Source of the DNA: Paenibacillus sp. UNC451MF | GTDB taxonomy: Bacteria; Bacillota; Bacilli; Paenibacillales; NBRC-103111 | DNA: 64,000 bases | Assembly (NCBI RefSeq): GCF_000686845.1 | Contig: NZ_JMLS01000004.1 | Coordinates: 1-64,000 of the forward strand | Direction: 5' to 3' | Shown: piece after piece, positions 53,391-61,434 of the stretch | Numbering within the stretch: the first letter of the stretch is position 1 | How the letters are laid out: each line of letters starts with the position of its first letter | Notes under the pieces: generated by a model | Seen by the model: only the letters and a program-made list of their open reading frames with translations | What the model was told of the DNA's origin: nothing | Database searches by the model: none | Translations under genes and position numbers: made by a program

Positions 53391-54350
53391 TCATAAATAC
53401 CGTGAGATGATCCGAACTAGCTTTGCAGGCAGCTCTGTTAGATTGGTAATATCCAAAAATCTCTCATTCCCATAGATTTGATTAATTACATCCTTGTCCT
53501 GGCCAATTGCGGCTGCAAGAAATGTAATTCCTTTCCGTTCATACTCGGCTATGGTCTGCTGCATGTCTTTAATTGCATAATTTCCAGTATAGTCATCCAT
53601 GGCTTTGGGCTGCCCATCACTTATGCTGATCAATAATTTGGTCAGTTGGGCTGAACCCGCCAAACGGTCTGCCATAATTCTAAGAGCCATCCCATCACGG
53701 TTATTACTTCTGGCTCGAATCCCCATAAGTCTGAATCGATCATTGGAATCGGTTTTATCCCAATCAGTATAGGCATAAATCGACATCTGCTCCAGCTTGG
53801 AAGCATCCGCTGTATCCCCGTAAATCATTATAGGAATATGACAAAGCTGACAAAACTCATATACGGCTATCACCGCACGTTTGGCGGCTTCCAATCTTCC
53901 AAAAGCCGCCATGGAAGCTGACTCATCTACCCTAAGACCGACCACAAGAGAAGGAGATTCTGTTGGAGGTAGTTTTTTGGCGAAATACCTAAAATCCTTA
54001 TATGCCACACTATCCGCTTGAAATTTGCTGCCATAGTATTGATTTCTCGCAAATTCGGCTGATGTTTCATGCTCCAATAACGGAAGTGTCTTCCTGGCAA
54101 TCTCCCGTACGACAGGCACTAGCTCCTTACTTAGACTGTCATATTCCTCCTGGGCTTCCCTATCGTAATCGGGACGGTGAACAATGAGCTTAACCCCTTT
54201 ATGAATGGAATCCGACACAACCTCCCTTGCGTCGCGATTCAGCTTTTTACGGTAATCCCGCTCTTTTTGTTGCCCTTCTTCTGACATGGTTTCAGGATTG
54301 GCCTGATGATATTTGGGAGTACCATTCTCCCCCCTATCTGAGCTTTCCAT
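53391..54350 (-). CDS. VWA-domain protein (CobT/NorD-like), possibly made by frameshift
   Basis: A 319-residue protein from the first ATG. The C-terminal 180 residues are a von Willebrand A domain with the MIDAS motif D-x-S-x-S in LRVDESASMAAFG and the later ISDGQPKAM aspartate, as in cobaltochelatase CobT and NorD partners of AAA+ ATPases. The N-terminal part is charged. The ATG at 54350 has no convincing ribosome binding site. The frame stays open upstream for 50 more codons with no ATG, GTG or TTG, back to the A9 tract inside the AAA+ gene. It may be translated as a -1 extension of that gene (735 residues in all). Confidence 0.85.
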   Translation of the reverse strand: MESSDRGENGTPKYHQANPETMSEEGQQKERDYRKKLNRDAREVVSDSIHKGVKLIVHRPDYDREAQEEYDSLSKELVPVVREIARKTLPLLEHETSAEFARNQYYGSKFQADSVAYKDFRYFAKKLPPTESPSLVVGLRVDESASMAAFGRLEAAKRAVIAVYEFCQLCHIPIMIYGDTADASKLEQMSIYAYTDWDKTDSNDRFRLMGIRARSNNRDGMALRIMADRLAGSAQLTKLLISISDGQPKAMDDYTGNYAIKDMQQTIAEYERKGITFLAAAIGQDKDVINQIYGNERFLDITNLTELPAKLVRIISRYL

Positions 54351-54481
54351 ATCCGTAGAATCTTCAGAAGCATCGGATGTACTTTCGTCACTTTCCGCAG
54401 ATTTTCTTAAAGCGATGCCTTGTTCCTCTTCCTTGCCTTGCTCAAAATCAGAATCATCAATATTTCCCCATGTTCTTATCT

Positions 54482-55597
54482 CTATCTCGTCAAAAATTCT
54501 TTTTTTTTACATTCAATATCAACTTTTTCTAGACCTGCTAACAAACCATGGCTTTTCAGTGCTTCTTCCAAGAGTTTGATTTCTTCGGAATCGGTTGTTA
54601 TCTTGTAGATGACTTTATGATAAAGAGATTCTTTCGCTGAAGCACCTGCAGCAACCGCATCCGCCCAATAGAAAAATGAACGCATACCCGCCACGCCTTT
54701 TATCGCATTGACCCGGGCCGTCTTGTCTAGAATAATAATGATATCTGCTAAAACATCCAAAACCGCTTCATCCCTATAACCGGTTTTGGACATTGCCCGT
54801 TCAATCATGATTTCTTTGGTTGGCAGGTCCATCTTTTCCGTATGCTGAACTCTGTCACGCAGTGCTTCGTTTAATGGTCTGGTTCCTGCATAACTGCGGT
54901 TCGTTGTGATTACAGCTATGAAGTCTGGGTGTCTGCGTATGATTTCTGTAGGCAGGTTAATGCTGCCATCCAGCTCTAAAGCAGAGTTAAGTGCCATTAG
55001 CACCGCGGCATCCCGAATCACGGTTGGTTCTTGAATTTCAAGAAGATAGCCTTTTTGATAGGCTCTGACGATTTCAGAAGGGTAGAATCGATACTCAACC
55101 ACTTCTTCCTCGGTGTTCTGTTCAATCCTTTTCAGTAATTGTTTCATCTTTAAGGCAGCCTGTTCCTGTGTAACTCCGAGCACGTTCATTAATACTTCAG
55201 CTGCGCTTTGAAAACCATCGCTTTCATATAATGCCTTTAAAACGACTTGATCCGACTGATCCATCTTCTCTAATCGTTCAGATGAAATAACCGGCAAAAT
55301 AGCCCCAATAATATCTGATTTATCCATATCGGCAAAACAGGTCACTTTCGTATAGGGCAGCCCTAAATCAGATGACAATGCTTTGGCAAGCTGCGTTTTA
55401 CCAGAACCTGCGTCACCCTCTAATAGAATATTGGCGATTTTCATTTCCCCGCGATTCCAGTTGCGCTTTATTTCTTTGCAAATACGCATTTCTTCTTCAC
55501 TGATCTTATGAGATAGCGGCTTTTTCCAAATAAGTTCTTTTTCTATATCTGTCAATTGTCTTGTAGGTGACAAAACAAATTTTTCTTGGTCGTTCAT
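54482..55597 (-). CDS. MoxR/CobS-like AAA+ ATPase
   Basis: A 371-residue ATPase. Walker A is GDAGSGKTQ at about 61-69, a Walker B-like strand reads GYLLEIQEPTVI, and sensor-type AVITTNRSYAGTRPLNEALRDR contains the asparagine and arginine finger region. The fold fits MoxR/CobS ATPases that work with VWA proteins in chelatase-like or cofactor-insertion machines. The ATG at 55597 has AAAGGAG 7 bases before it. The frame ends six codons after an A9 run (54500-54508), where a -1 slip would fuse it to the VWA protein. Confidence 0.88.
   Translation of the reverse strand: MNDQEKFVLSPTRQLTDIEKELIWKKPLSHKISEEEMRICKEIKRNWNRGEMKIANILLEGDAGSGKTQLAKALSSDLGLPYTKVTCFADMDKSDIIGAILPVISSERLEKMDQSDQVVLKALYESDGFQSAAEVLMNVLGVTQEQAALKMKQLLKRIEQNTEEEVVEYRFYPSEIVRAYQKGYLLEIQEPTVIRDAAVLMALNSALELDGSINLPTEIIRRHPDFIAVITTNRSYAGTRPLNEALRDRVQHTEKMDLPTKEIMIERAMSKTGYRDEAVLDVLADIIIILDKTARVNAIKGVAGMRSFFYWADAVAAGASAKESLYHKVIYKITTDSEEIKLLEEALKSHGLLAGLEKVDIECKKKEFLTR
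54500..54508 (-). other. A9 slippery tract: candidate -1 frameshift or transcription slippage site joining AAA+ and VWA frames
   Basis: On the minus strand the AAA+ frame reads TGT AAA AAA AAA GAA and stops at the TAG of 54484-54482. It contains a slippery A AAA AAA heptamer. One base back, the codons become AGA ATT TTT GAC and run without stop to 53391 through the whole VWA domain. The VWA frame is closed by TAA at the start of the tract, so it cannot begin earlier, and it has no canonical start for 50 codons. No obvious stimulatory Shine-Dalgarno or hairpin was identified by eye. Confidence 0.6.
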
Positions 55598-55624
55598 CCT
55601 ATTTCTCCTTTCCAACGAACACTC

Positions 55625-56104
55625 TTAATACCCCATTTCTTTTAATAGCCGGGATAATACACGCAGTCGTTCTCCAATCATTTCACCATCATCATTAAGA
55701 GCCTGAGCGAACAGCTTAATATCGTTATCAATCATGGGATTTTCTGCACATACGGATACACTCATAGCATCCCCTTGCAGCCCAATACGGTCAATCATCG
55801 TGTTATCAGGGTCATACATTTTCGGGAAGCGATACGCATCCTGAAAATATAAGTTGCTTCTGCAAATCAAAATGGCCAGGTCCAGAACACGATGCATTGG
55901 CAATTCTTCGGACTGCCTTGACCATTTCTCCCCTGTGTATCTCCAGACTTTGGCCGAGATATCTACTTTCCCTCTATCATTCCACTGTGCCAGCCCCAGG
56001 GATAAACCTTTTGCATCTGAGTTCCCTGTGTATCGGCCGTCAACCTGCTCATAATTTTCAGATACGACAACAGGTTTATGTTTTAATGTTGTTGGTATTT
56101 TCAT
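55625..56104 (-). CDS. Conserved hypothetical protein (possibly DUF6530)
   Basis: A 159-residue soluble protein that opens MKIPTTLKHKPVVVSENYEQ and contains GLSLGLAQWNDRGKVDISAK, WSRQSEELPMHRVLDLAILI and a helical C-terminus ending in LSRLLKEMGY. I believe it belongs to the DUF6530 group but could not check. The function is unknown. It is the first gene of the AAA+/VWA/GIY-YIG-like set, with 27 bases before the AAA+ gene. Five tandem 8-base repeats lie about 40 bases upstream. Confidence 0.72.
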   Translation of the reverse strand: MKIPTTLKHKPVVVSENYEQVDGRYTGNSDAKGLSLGLAQWNDRGKVDISAKVWRYTGEKWSRQSEELPMHRVLDLAILICRSNLYFQDAYRFPKMYDPDNTMIDRIGLQGDAMSVSVCAENPMIDNDIKLFAQALNDDGEMIGERLRVLSRLLKEMGY

Positions 56105-56462
56105 TTTTCCACACTCTCCATTTGATATTTAATATTATGGTTCACTAATTTACTGATTTACTAAATTACTAATTTACTAAATATAAAATTATCATACTCA
56201 TCATTTCTTCAGCTGTCAATCCGGTTATTTGAACAAAATTTTCTATTTAGATTAGGAAATGGAAAAATAGTGGACCAAGCACGGTTTATCCATCATTAGG
56301 GTTTACTTAGAGAAGGTTAATATTCTTCTTTGAACAATATATATCTTATGTATGCGCTAACCCTCCCTTTATTTTTTCTATGATCAAACACAAATGACCC
56401 GTAATATGATCACTTTTATTAAGTGTCCATTCGGGTCACAGTTCTTACAATTATCTAATTTT
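56105..56462. other. AT-rich intergenic stretch (358 bases)
   Basis: It holds the upstream region of the 159-residue protein gene, the tandem octamers at 56144-56183, and a hairpin TGACCCG / CGGGTCA at 56395-56438. An inner AAGTG/CACTT pairing there may end transcription of the DUF2306 gene, though it lacks a strong T tract. No credible gene was seen. Confidence 0.6.
56144..56183. repeat. Five tandem 8-base repeats upstream of the AAA+/VWA cassette
   Basis: ACTAATTT, ACTGATTT, ACTAAATT, ACTAATTT and ACTAAATA follow one another without gaps. The array begins 40 bases upstream of the cassette's first start codon. It could be operator repeats or a simple-sequence length switch in the promoter; neither is shown. 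Confidence 0.7.
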
Positions 56463-57113
56463 CTACCTTTTTTTGAAACGATTTACTATCATCCATTCGG
56501 CAATGATAACATTGACGACCAGACCAACCCATATATTGACTTCTAGTACCTGGTTTAGAATAGGCTCGAAACCTTGGAACGACATGCCCCTGTGTAATGT
56601 GAGATAGATCAGTATGCATAACGGAGTCACAAGCCGCGCACTTGCGGCGACAAGGGTAACAGCATAGTTGCGGATCATCCACACGCCGTGAGCCTCAAAT
56701 CTTTTTTTCCTGGCTGTCCGATATCCCTTCCATCCGGTAAATAGCCAAAACGCCACCAAGGTCAAAAAGGCCATTTGCCGGATATAGCTTGACGTATACA
56801 TCCCCACAACCAATCCTGTTATACTGCCGATGGCTACGAATCCCAGATAGAATCGACCGACCCTACGGTGGACATGCGGTCTTTTGGTCCGCAGACCAGG
56901 AAGAAATTGCAACCACCCTATAATTAGAGCTATAAATGATGCAAAAATATGGACGAGCAGCAGCGGGTAATGAAGACTAAACGAAGCGCTAAGCGATACT
57001 CGACTTTGCCCGGAATCCAATAAGACATATGGGGCTATCGCAAAGCCGGCGGCGCCTAACGTAAGTACGACAATCATTTTCCACCCGACCCGGATTTTGT
57101 GGTCGTCCATCAT
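56463..57113 (-). CDS. DUF2306 membrane protein
   Basis: A 216-residue membrane protein with about six segments. SLHYPLLLVHIFASFIALII, LQFLPGLRTKRPHVHRRVGR and WMIRNYAVTLVAASARL mark the DUF2306 family, with conserved histidines in HIF and PHVHR that may bind a cofactor. The function is not known. Two adjoining ATG codons at 57113 and 57110 are both possible starts behind GAGGGGG. Confidence 0.85.
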   Translation of the reverse strand: MMDDHKIRVGWKMIVVLTLGAAGFAIAPYVLLDSGQSRVSLSASFSLHYPLLLVHIFASFIALIIGWLQFLPGLRTKRPHVHRRVGRFYLGFVAIGSITGLVVGMYTSSYIRQMAFLTLVAFWLFTGWKGYRTARKKRFEAHGVWMIRNYAVTLVAASARLVTPLCILIYLTLHRGMSFQGFEPILNQVLEVNIWVGLVVNVIIAEWMIVNRFKKR

Positions 57114-57229
57114 TCTTCCCCCTCAACCTGCGAGGCAATTCCCCATCCGATCCTGTTATTAAAGACGTTCGGCATCTTGCTCCCCCTTCTATTCGATCTA
57201 ATTCATAGGTGGTACATCAACTATCCCAA

Positions 57230-57862
57230 TTAATTGGATATTTCAACAACAGATTGATATGACGATGAATCCGTGACCGACTTTATCATGTAGTCAGCCA
57301 AGTCAGCACGCGAAATTCCTCTTGCTTTAGGCAAAGGCTTGTTAAAAGCAGTACGGTACTTTCCCGTCTTCGATCCGTTCGTCAACCGGGGAGGTCGAAT
57401 GACAGTCCAGTCCAGTCCGGACTTCCGTACCTTCTCCTCCATCCGAGTCATATCTTCATAAGCGTATTTGTACATTTGTTGAATCACAAGCCGGATGACT
57501 AGCCGTTGCATCAACGGAGTATCGGGAGGAATATCCAATCCCGATGAGGATAAGCTGATTAACCGGCGTACACCCGCTCCTTGCATCGCCTTGATGATAT
57601 TGCCTGCCCCTTCAGAGTAAACGGTCGTGGGTTTTCGATGATTTACACCGAGCGCAGATAAGACCGCATCTTTGCCTGCTATCCATTGGCTGAACGATGA
57701 CAGGTCGAGGACATTTCCCCTGACGACCTCCAATCGTTCATTCCGAATGTCAACTGCTTCAGGCTTACGAGCGATTACGGTAACATCATGGCCCAACTGG
57801 ATTGCTTGTTCAACGACTTGACGACCGGTTCCGCCCGTAGCTCCGAATACAAGAATTTTCAT
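57230..57862 (-). CDS. NAD(P)-binding SDR-like protein (atypical short-chain reductase)
   Basis: A 210-residue Rossmann protein. The nucleotide-binding GATGGTGRQVVEQA lies at residues 7-20, followed by VIARKPEAV and LSALGVN. It lacks the usual Y-x3-K catalytic pair in the expected place, as in the atypical SDR_a5/flavin-reductase-like group. The substrate is unknown. It overlaps the SGNH hydrolase gene by 4 bases (coupled translation likely). Confidence 0.85.
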   Translation of the reverse strand: MKILVFGATGGTGRQVVEQAIQLGHDVTVIARKPEAVDIRNERLEVVRGNVLDLSSFSQWIAGKDAVLSALGVNHRKPTTVYSEGAGNIIKAMQGAGVRRLISLSSSGLDIPPDTPLMQRLVIRLVIQQMYKYAYEDMTRMEEKVRKSGLDWTVIRPPRLTNGSKTGKYRTAFNKPLPKARGISRADLADYMIKSVTDSSSYQSVVEISN

Positions 57863-58698
57863 TTCTCGGCTCCCCCAGTAAGGCTTTCAACAAGCCATCG
57901 TACTATGGCTTTCTGTCCAACAATTGTTGGATGGAGTCCATCCACCCCTATGAATTTCGCCAACTCCGGTTGCCCAAATCCCGCTTGTGTATCTACGACG
58001 TGGTCAGGCATGCTCCGAATCATTTCGCCAACGGTGATAATGTCTTCGTTTCGCCAACTTAATTGCCCCATCTGAAAGTGTGGAAATGCGGCAATTCGCT
58101 CTTCGTCGAAAGTCGGTGGTGTGATCCACACCCATTGAGCTTTGGTGCGCGCGGCGGCTATCCGTCGAATCTCGTTTAAGTTTTTCTCGATTTCTTCTAA
58201 GCTGACTAACGTTTTGGCAGATTCGGGACCAAAGCGCAACACATCGTTGCTCCCGATCATGCAAAGGAACCAATTCGGGTTTTTGGCTACAATACCGCTG
58301 AAGCGGCCTAGTATTTGCGATGAGGTGTTGCCTGATATCCCTTCATTGATTAGACGTATCTCATCCTGGGGTCTCTGCAGCTTAAGCAAGTGTCTTAGAA
58401 TTTCAAACCACGAGAGCAGATCATCTGTCGTGCTTTCACCTATTCCAATAACCGTTTCGCCCGCTTTGAACGGCAGCCGGTCAACCCGATCTGCAAAATC
58501 AGGTTGCTCCAGCAGCTGCTCTGCTGCTTCTTTCACTTGACGTATCATTTGACCTTTGATGTTCAGGTACGTTTCCAAATCCATGCCATAAATGGCCGCT
58601 AACAATTTGTCGTCGAGATGACGCGCAAAGCTCAGCAGCTTTTCGGGATGCTGCATTTGAATAAGTTTGGCCCATTGAGGGTTTAATAGAGGTTCCAT
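57859..58698 (-). CDS. SGNH/GDSL-family hydrolase
   Basis: A 279-residue protein. An N-terminal helical region of about 70 residues precedes the SGNH domain. Block I is VIGIGESTTDDLLSW (Ser in G-E-S rather than G-D-S), block II has the glycine in NEGISGNTSS, block III is MIGSNDVLRFG and block V is GVDGLHPTIVGQKAIV with the Asp-x-x-His pair. It should hydrolyse an ester. It is the first gene before the SDR-like gene. Confidence 0.85.
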   Translation of the reverse strand: MEPLLNPQWAKLIQMQHPEKLLSFARHLDDKLLAAIYGMDLETYLNIKGQMIRQVKEAAEQLLEQPDFADRVDRLPFKAGETVIGIGESTTDDLLSWFEILRHLLKLQRPQDEIRLINEGISGNTSSQILGRFSGIVAKNPNWFLCMIGSNDVLRFGPESAKTLVSLEEIEKNLNEIRRIAAARTKAQWVWITPPTFDEERIAAFPHFQMGQLSWRNEDIITVGEMIRSMPDHVVDTQAGFGQPELAKFIGVDGLHPTIVGQKAIVRWLVESLTGGAEK

Positions 58699-58726
58699 CC
58701 GTTTACGATTCTCCTTTTCTAATTCC

Positions 58727-59086
58727 TTAAGGTGCTTTTGTTACCGTTCTGACCGAGCCCCAAAACAGCAGCAAGGCAATTAACGGGTGAAGCGCAGCGA
58801 TCACACCCGTTGATGAGAAAACTTGAATCGTCAGAAATTGAAACACAACGAGCGCAAATAATCCAAAGCTGATCCAGCGTTTGAGTCCCTTTACTTCACT
58901 AACAAAAGTGAGCAGGAACATAACCAGGGGAACCAAAGCAAACATTTTTACAAACGATTTGTGCAATGACCAATTTGCAGCATCCGAAAAAGTTGCCATC
59001 CCGGCAATAAATACTTGGGCCACAATACAGGCTAAAAACACCCAAGCCAATATTTTGAAAATGAGGCCACCTATTTGCACATTCAA
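58727..59086 (-). CDS. Small integral membrane protein (DUF6220-like)
   Basis: A 119-residue protein with four hydrophobic segments (ILAWVFLACIVAQVFIAGM, FVKMFALVPLVMFLLTFV, WISFGLFALVVFQFLTI, LHPLIALLLFWGSV). It has a conserved histidine in WSLHKSF and another in ALHPLIA. This fits the DUF6220 type, recalled but not checked. It is transcribed upstream of the SGNH hydrolase gene with a 28-base gap, so one operon is likely. Confidence 0.7.
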   Translation of the reverse strand: MNVQIGGLIFKILAWVFLACIVAQVFIAGMATFSDAANWSLHKSFVKMFALVPLVMFLLTFVSEVKGLKRWISFGLFALVVFQFLTIQVFSSTGVIAALHPLIALLLFWGSVRTVTKAP

Positions 59087-59278
59087 TTCCTCCCTTCAGA
59101 ATAATTTCGTGCATCAGCTTTTCTTACAATAACCTCTGAATATAACTAAACACGGAGTGAAAAAGTCACAAAACAATCAACGAACAGTTACATTCCACTC
59201 AATGAGACCACGAGTAATAACGGATATGCTACAATGATGCCAACTCATTTTTTATTTCTCATTTTTGGAGGATATGGT

Positions 59279-59971
59279 ATGAATATCAAACGCACGGTTT
59301 TGATCGTTGATGATGATAAAGAAATCGTGGAATTAATGAAGGATTTTCTTGAAGACGAAAAGTTTGAAGTGATCGAAGCGTATAACGCTGCTCAAGCGAT
59401 AGCTTCAATAGACCGTATTCGGGTCGACTGTATCCTGATGGATGTGATGATGCCGGGCCAGAGTGGACTGGAGCTTTGCAGGCAAATTAGGAAAACGCAA
59501 GATACCCCTATCCTATTCCTTAGCGCACGAGGTGAAGATGTGGACAAAATACGAGGGCTTAGCATAGGTGGTGACGATTATATCGTGAAATCTGCAACAC
59601 CCGAGGAAGTCGTCGCCCGGATTAAAGCCGTTCTCCGCCGCTACGATAGACATGAAAAAGGACTTCTGCTTGAGCTTGACTTTGGCCGACTTGTCCTAGA
59701 TGTAAAGGCACATGAAGCGAGAATTGAGGGGCGTCCAGTACCTATGACCCCCAAAGAGTTCGATATTCTCTGCTTATTCGCAGAGTACCCGCGTCAAGTA
59801 TTTACGTATGAGCAATTGCTGCAGCGCTTCTGGGAGGGGATCGGTGATAAGCATTCCGTGACCGTTCATATTGGAAGAATTCGCGAGAAAATTGAAGAAG
59901 ACCCTAGAAAACCAACGTTTATTACTAATGTTTGGGGTGTGGGTTATCGGTTCGAAGGGGTGCGCAAATGA
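59279..59971 (+). CDS. OmpR-family response regulator with a substituted K-P motif
   Basis: A 230-residue regulator. The receiver has DDDKE near residue 11, the phospho-accepting Asp55 (ILMDVMMPG) and Ser82, but the usual Lys-Pro pair after DDYIVK reads Lys104-Ser105 (VKSATPEE). The C-terminal winged helix is intact (MTPKEFDILCLFAEYPRQVF, HSVTVHIGRIREKIE). The ATG at 59279 has GGAGG upstream, and the frame is open further back. It overlaps the kinase gene by 4 bases. The targets are unknown; the divergent membrane protein operon is one possibility. Confidence 0.92.
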   Translation: MNIKRTVLIVDDDKEIVELMKDFLEDEKFEVIEAYNAAQAIASIDRIRVDCILMDVMMPGQSGLELCRQIRKTQDTPILFLSARGEDVDKIRGLSIGGDDYIVKSATPEEVVARIKAVLRRYDRHEKGLLLELDFGRLVLDVKAHEARIEGRPVPMTPKEFDILCLFAEYPRQVFTYEQLLQRFWEGIGDKHSVTVHIGRIREKIEEDPRKPTFITNVWGVGYRFEGVRK

Positions 59972-61290
59972 AGCCTCTCCGCATACGTCAATGGATGTTG
60001 ATCGGTATGCTCATCATCCTTATCCTCCCGAGGTTGTTTTATGAAATCCCCGGTCTTCTCGATCGTTATGTATTGGAGAACACCAAGCTTCAACAGCAGC
60101 AAATGGCCTTGGATACGTTGGTCCAGGAGGTTAGCGGAGCAGACACAACTCGTTGGCTTAATCCAAACTGGCAGGAAGCACTGGGAAAAAGGAGCACCAC
60201 CTCGAATTTGGGAATCATTTTACTCGATTCTACAGGCTATCAGATCTATCAATCCATCCCATCTGGATCAGAAGCAACCGTGCATCGAGAATTAATCTTC
60301 ATGGAAAATAGCCATTTGCGTGGGAAAGCCCTATTCTATGTTCCTGAACATACAAGCGAATTGGCGACAGCATTGGCGATTGTGGCTGGATTATGCGCTA
60401 TTCTATTTATAGGATGGCAGATGGGCAGGGTTGTTGTGAAGCCTTTGGAAGCAATGAGCGCCGCGGCTAGACGAATCGCCAGTGGCGATCTGGATTTTCA
60501 TCTTCCTAAATCTACCGTTTTGGAAGTAGCGGATGTACGTTCAGCTTTCCATGCTATGGGCAATGGGCTTCGGGAATCTCTAATTCGTCAGTCTGAACTA
60601 GAAGAAGAAAGACGCTTCTTCATTAGCTCGATTGCACATGACTTAAGGACGCCCTTATTTGCTTTACGAGGATTCCTAACGAGATTAGAACGCGGACTGG
60701 TAAGTCATCCGGAGAAGGCTTCAAGATATGCGGCGATTTGCAGCAAAAAGGCCGACCAGCTGGAGCGTCTTGTATCGGATCTTTTTTCTTACAGCCAACT
60801 GACAGCACTGAAAATGCGACGAGAGCCAGTGGATATAGGCACTCTTTTCACAGATATAGTCTCGGAATATTTACCGACAGCCAATGAAAGAGAAATAGAA
60901 ATGGTATATAACGTAACGACAGAGGAATGTAATCTTCACGGTGATGCTCATATGCTTAGGCGAGCAATCGGAAATTTGATCGATAATGCCCTACGCTATA
61001 CGCAGAGAAACGGTGTCATAACCATCCACTTGCATGTGGAGGAAACAAGAGTCCACTTCTCAATTGAAGATTCGGGGCCAGGAATTCCCGAGCATGATTT
61101 GCCTCATATCTTTGAAGCGTTCTACCGGGGGGATGACTCGAGGAATCCGGAATATGGCGGTACCGGGCTTGGACTTACGATTGCTCACCGTATTCTCAAA
61201 GCTCACCATGGTGATCTCACAGCTCAGAATAAAAGTCAGACAGGTGGCGCAATTTTTACAGGATGGATAGACCTCGTCTCAAAAAAATAG
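59968..61290 (+). CDS. Membrane sensor histidine kinase
   Basis: A 440-residue kinase with membrane segments at about 8-24 and 130-150, a short extracellular part between them and HAMP (VVVKPLEAMSAAARRIASGD). The H-box is SIAHDLRTPLFALRGFL, the N box is NLIDNALRYTQRNG and the G boxes are EDSGPGIP and GGTGLGLTIA. The start ATG overlaps the regulator stop (ATGA). It forms the pair with that regulator; the stimulus is not known. Confidence 0.92.
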   Translation: MKPLRIRQWMLIGMLIILILPRLFYEIPGLLDRYVLENTKLQQQQMALDTLVQEVSGADTTRWLNPNWQEALGKRSTTSNLGIILLDSTGYQIYQSIPSGSEATVHRELIFMENSHLRGKALFYVPEHTSELATALAIVAGLCAILFIGWQMGRVVVKPLEAMSAAARRIASGDLDFHLPKSTVLEVADVRSAFHAMGNGLRESLIRQSELEEERRFFISSIAHDLRTPLFALRGFLTRLERGLVSHPEKASRYAAICSKKADQLERLVSDLFSYSQLTALKMRREPVDIGTLFTDIVSEYLPTANEREIEMVYNVTTEECNLHGDAHMLRRAIGNLIDNALRYTQRNGVITIHLHVEETRVHFSIEDSGPGIPEHDLPHIFEAFYRGDDSRNPEYGGTGLGLTIAHRILKAHHGDLTAQNKSQTGGAIFTGWIDLVSKK

Positions 61291-61434
61291 ACCAATCGTA
61301 TCCATTGGTTGATGTTAAGCTATCTTCCATTCGAGCTCGCACCGTACTCCAAGAATGTATGCTTGCAATAAAAAGTGCTATAATAAAAGGATTCAAGATT
61401 CCAACAAGTTCACCAAAGGGAAGGAGAAACATTC

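Noticed and set aside
56144-56183. CRISPR or phage attachment site at the tandem octamers
   Set aside because: Units are 8 bases with no spacers, and no tRNA or integrase is nearby.
61379-61384. Sigma-A promoter of the aldolase gene at TATAAT
   Set aside because: A good -10 is present, but the TTGCAA upstream is only 10 bases away and nothing convincing lies at 17 bases.
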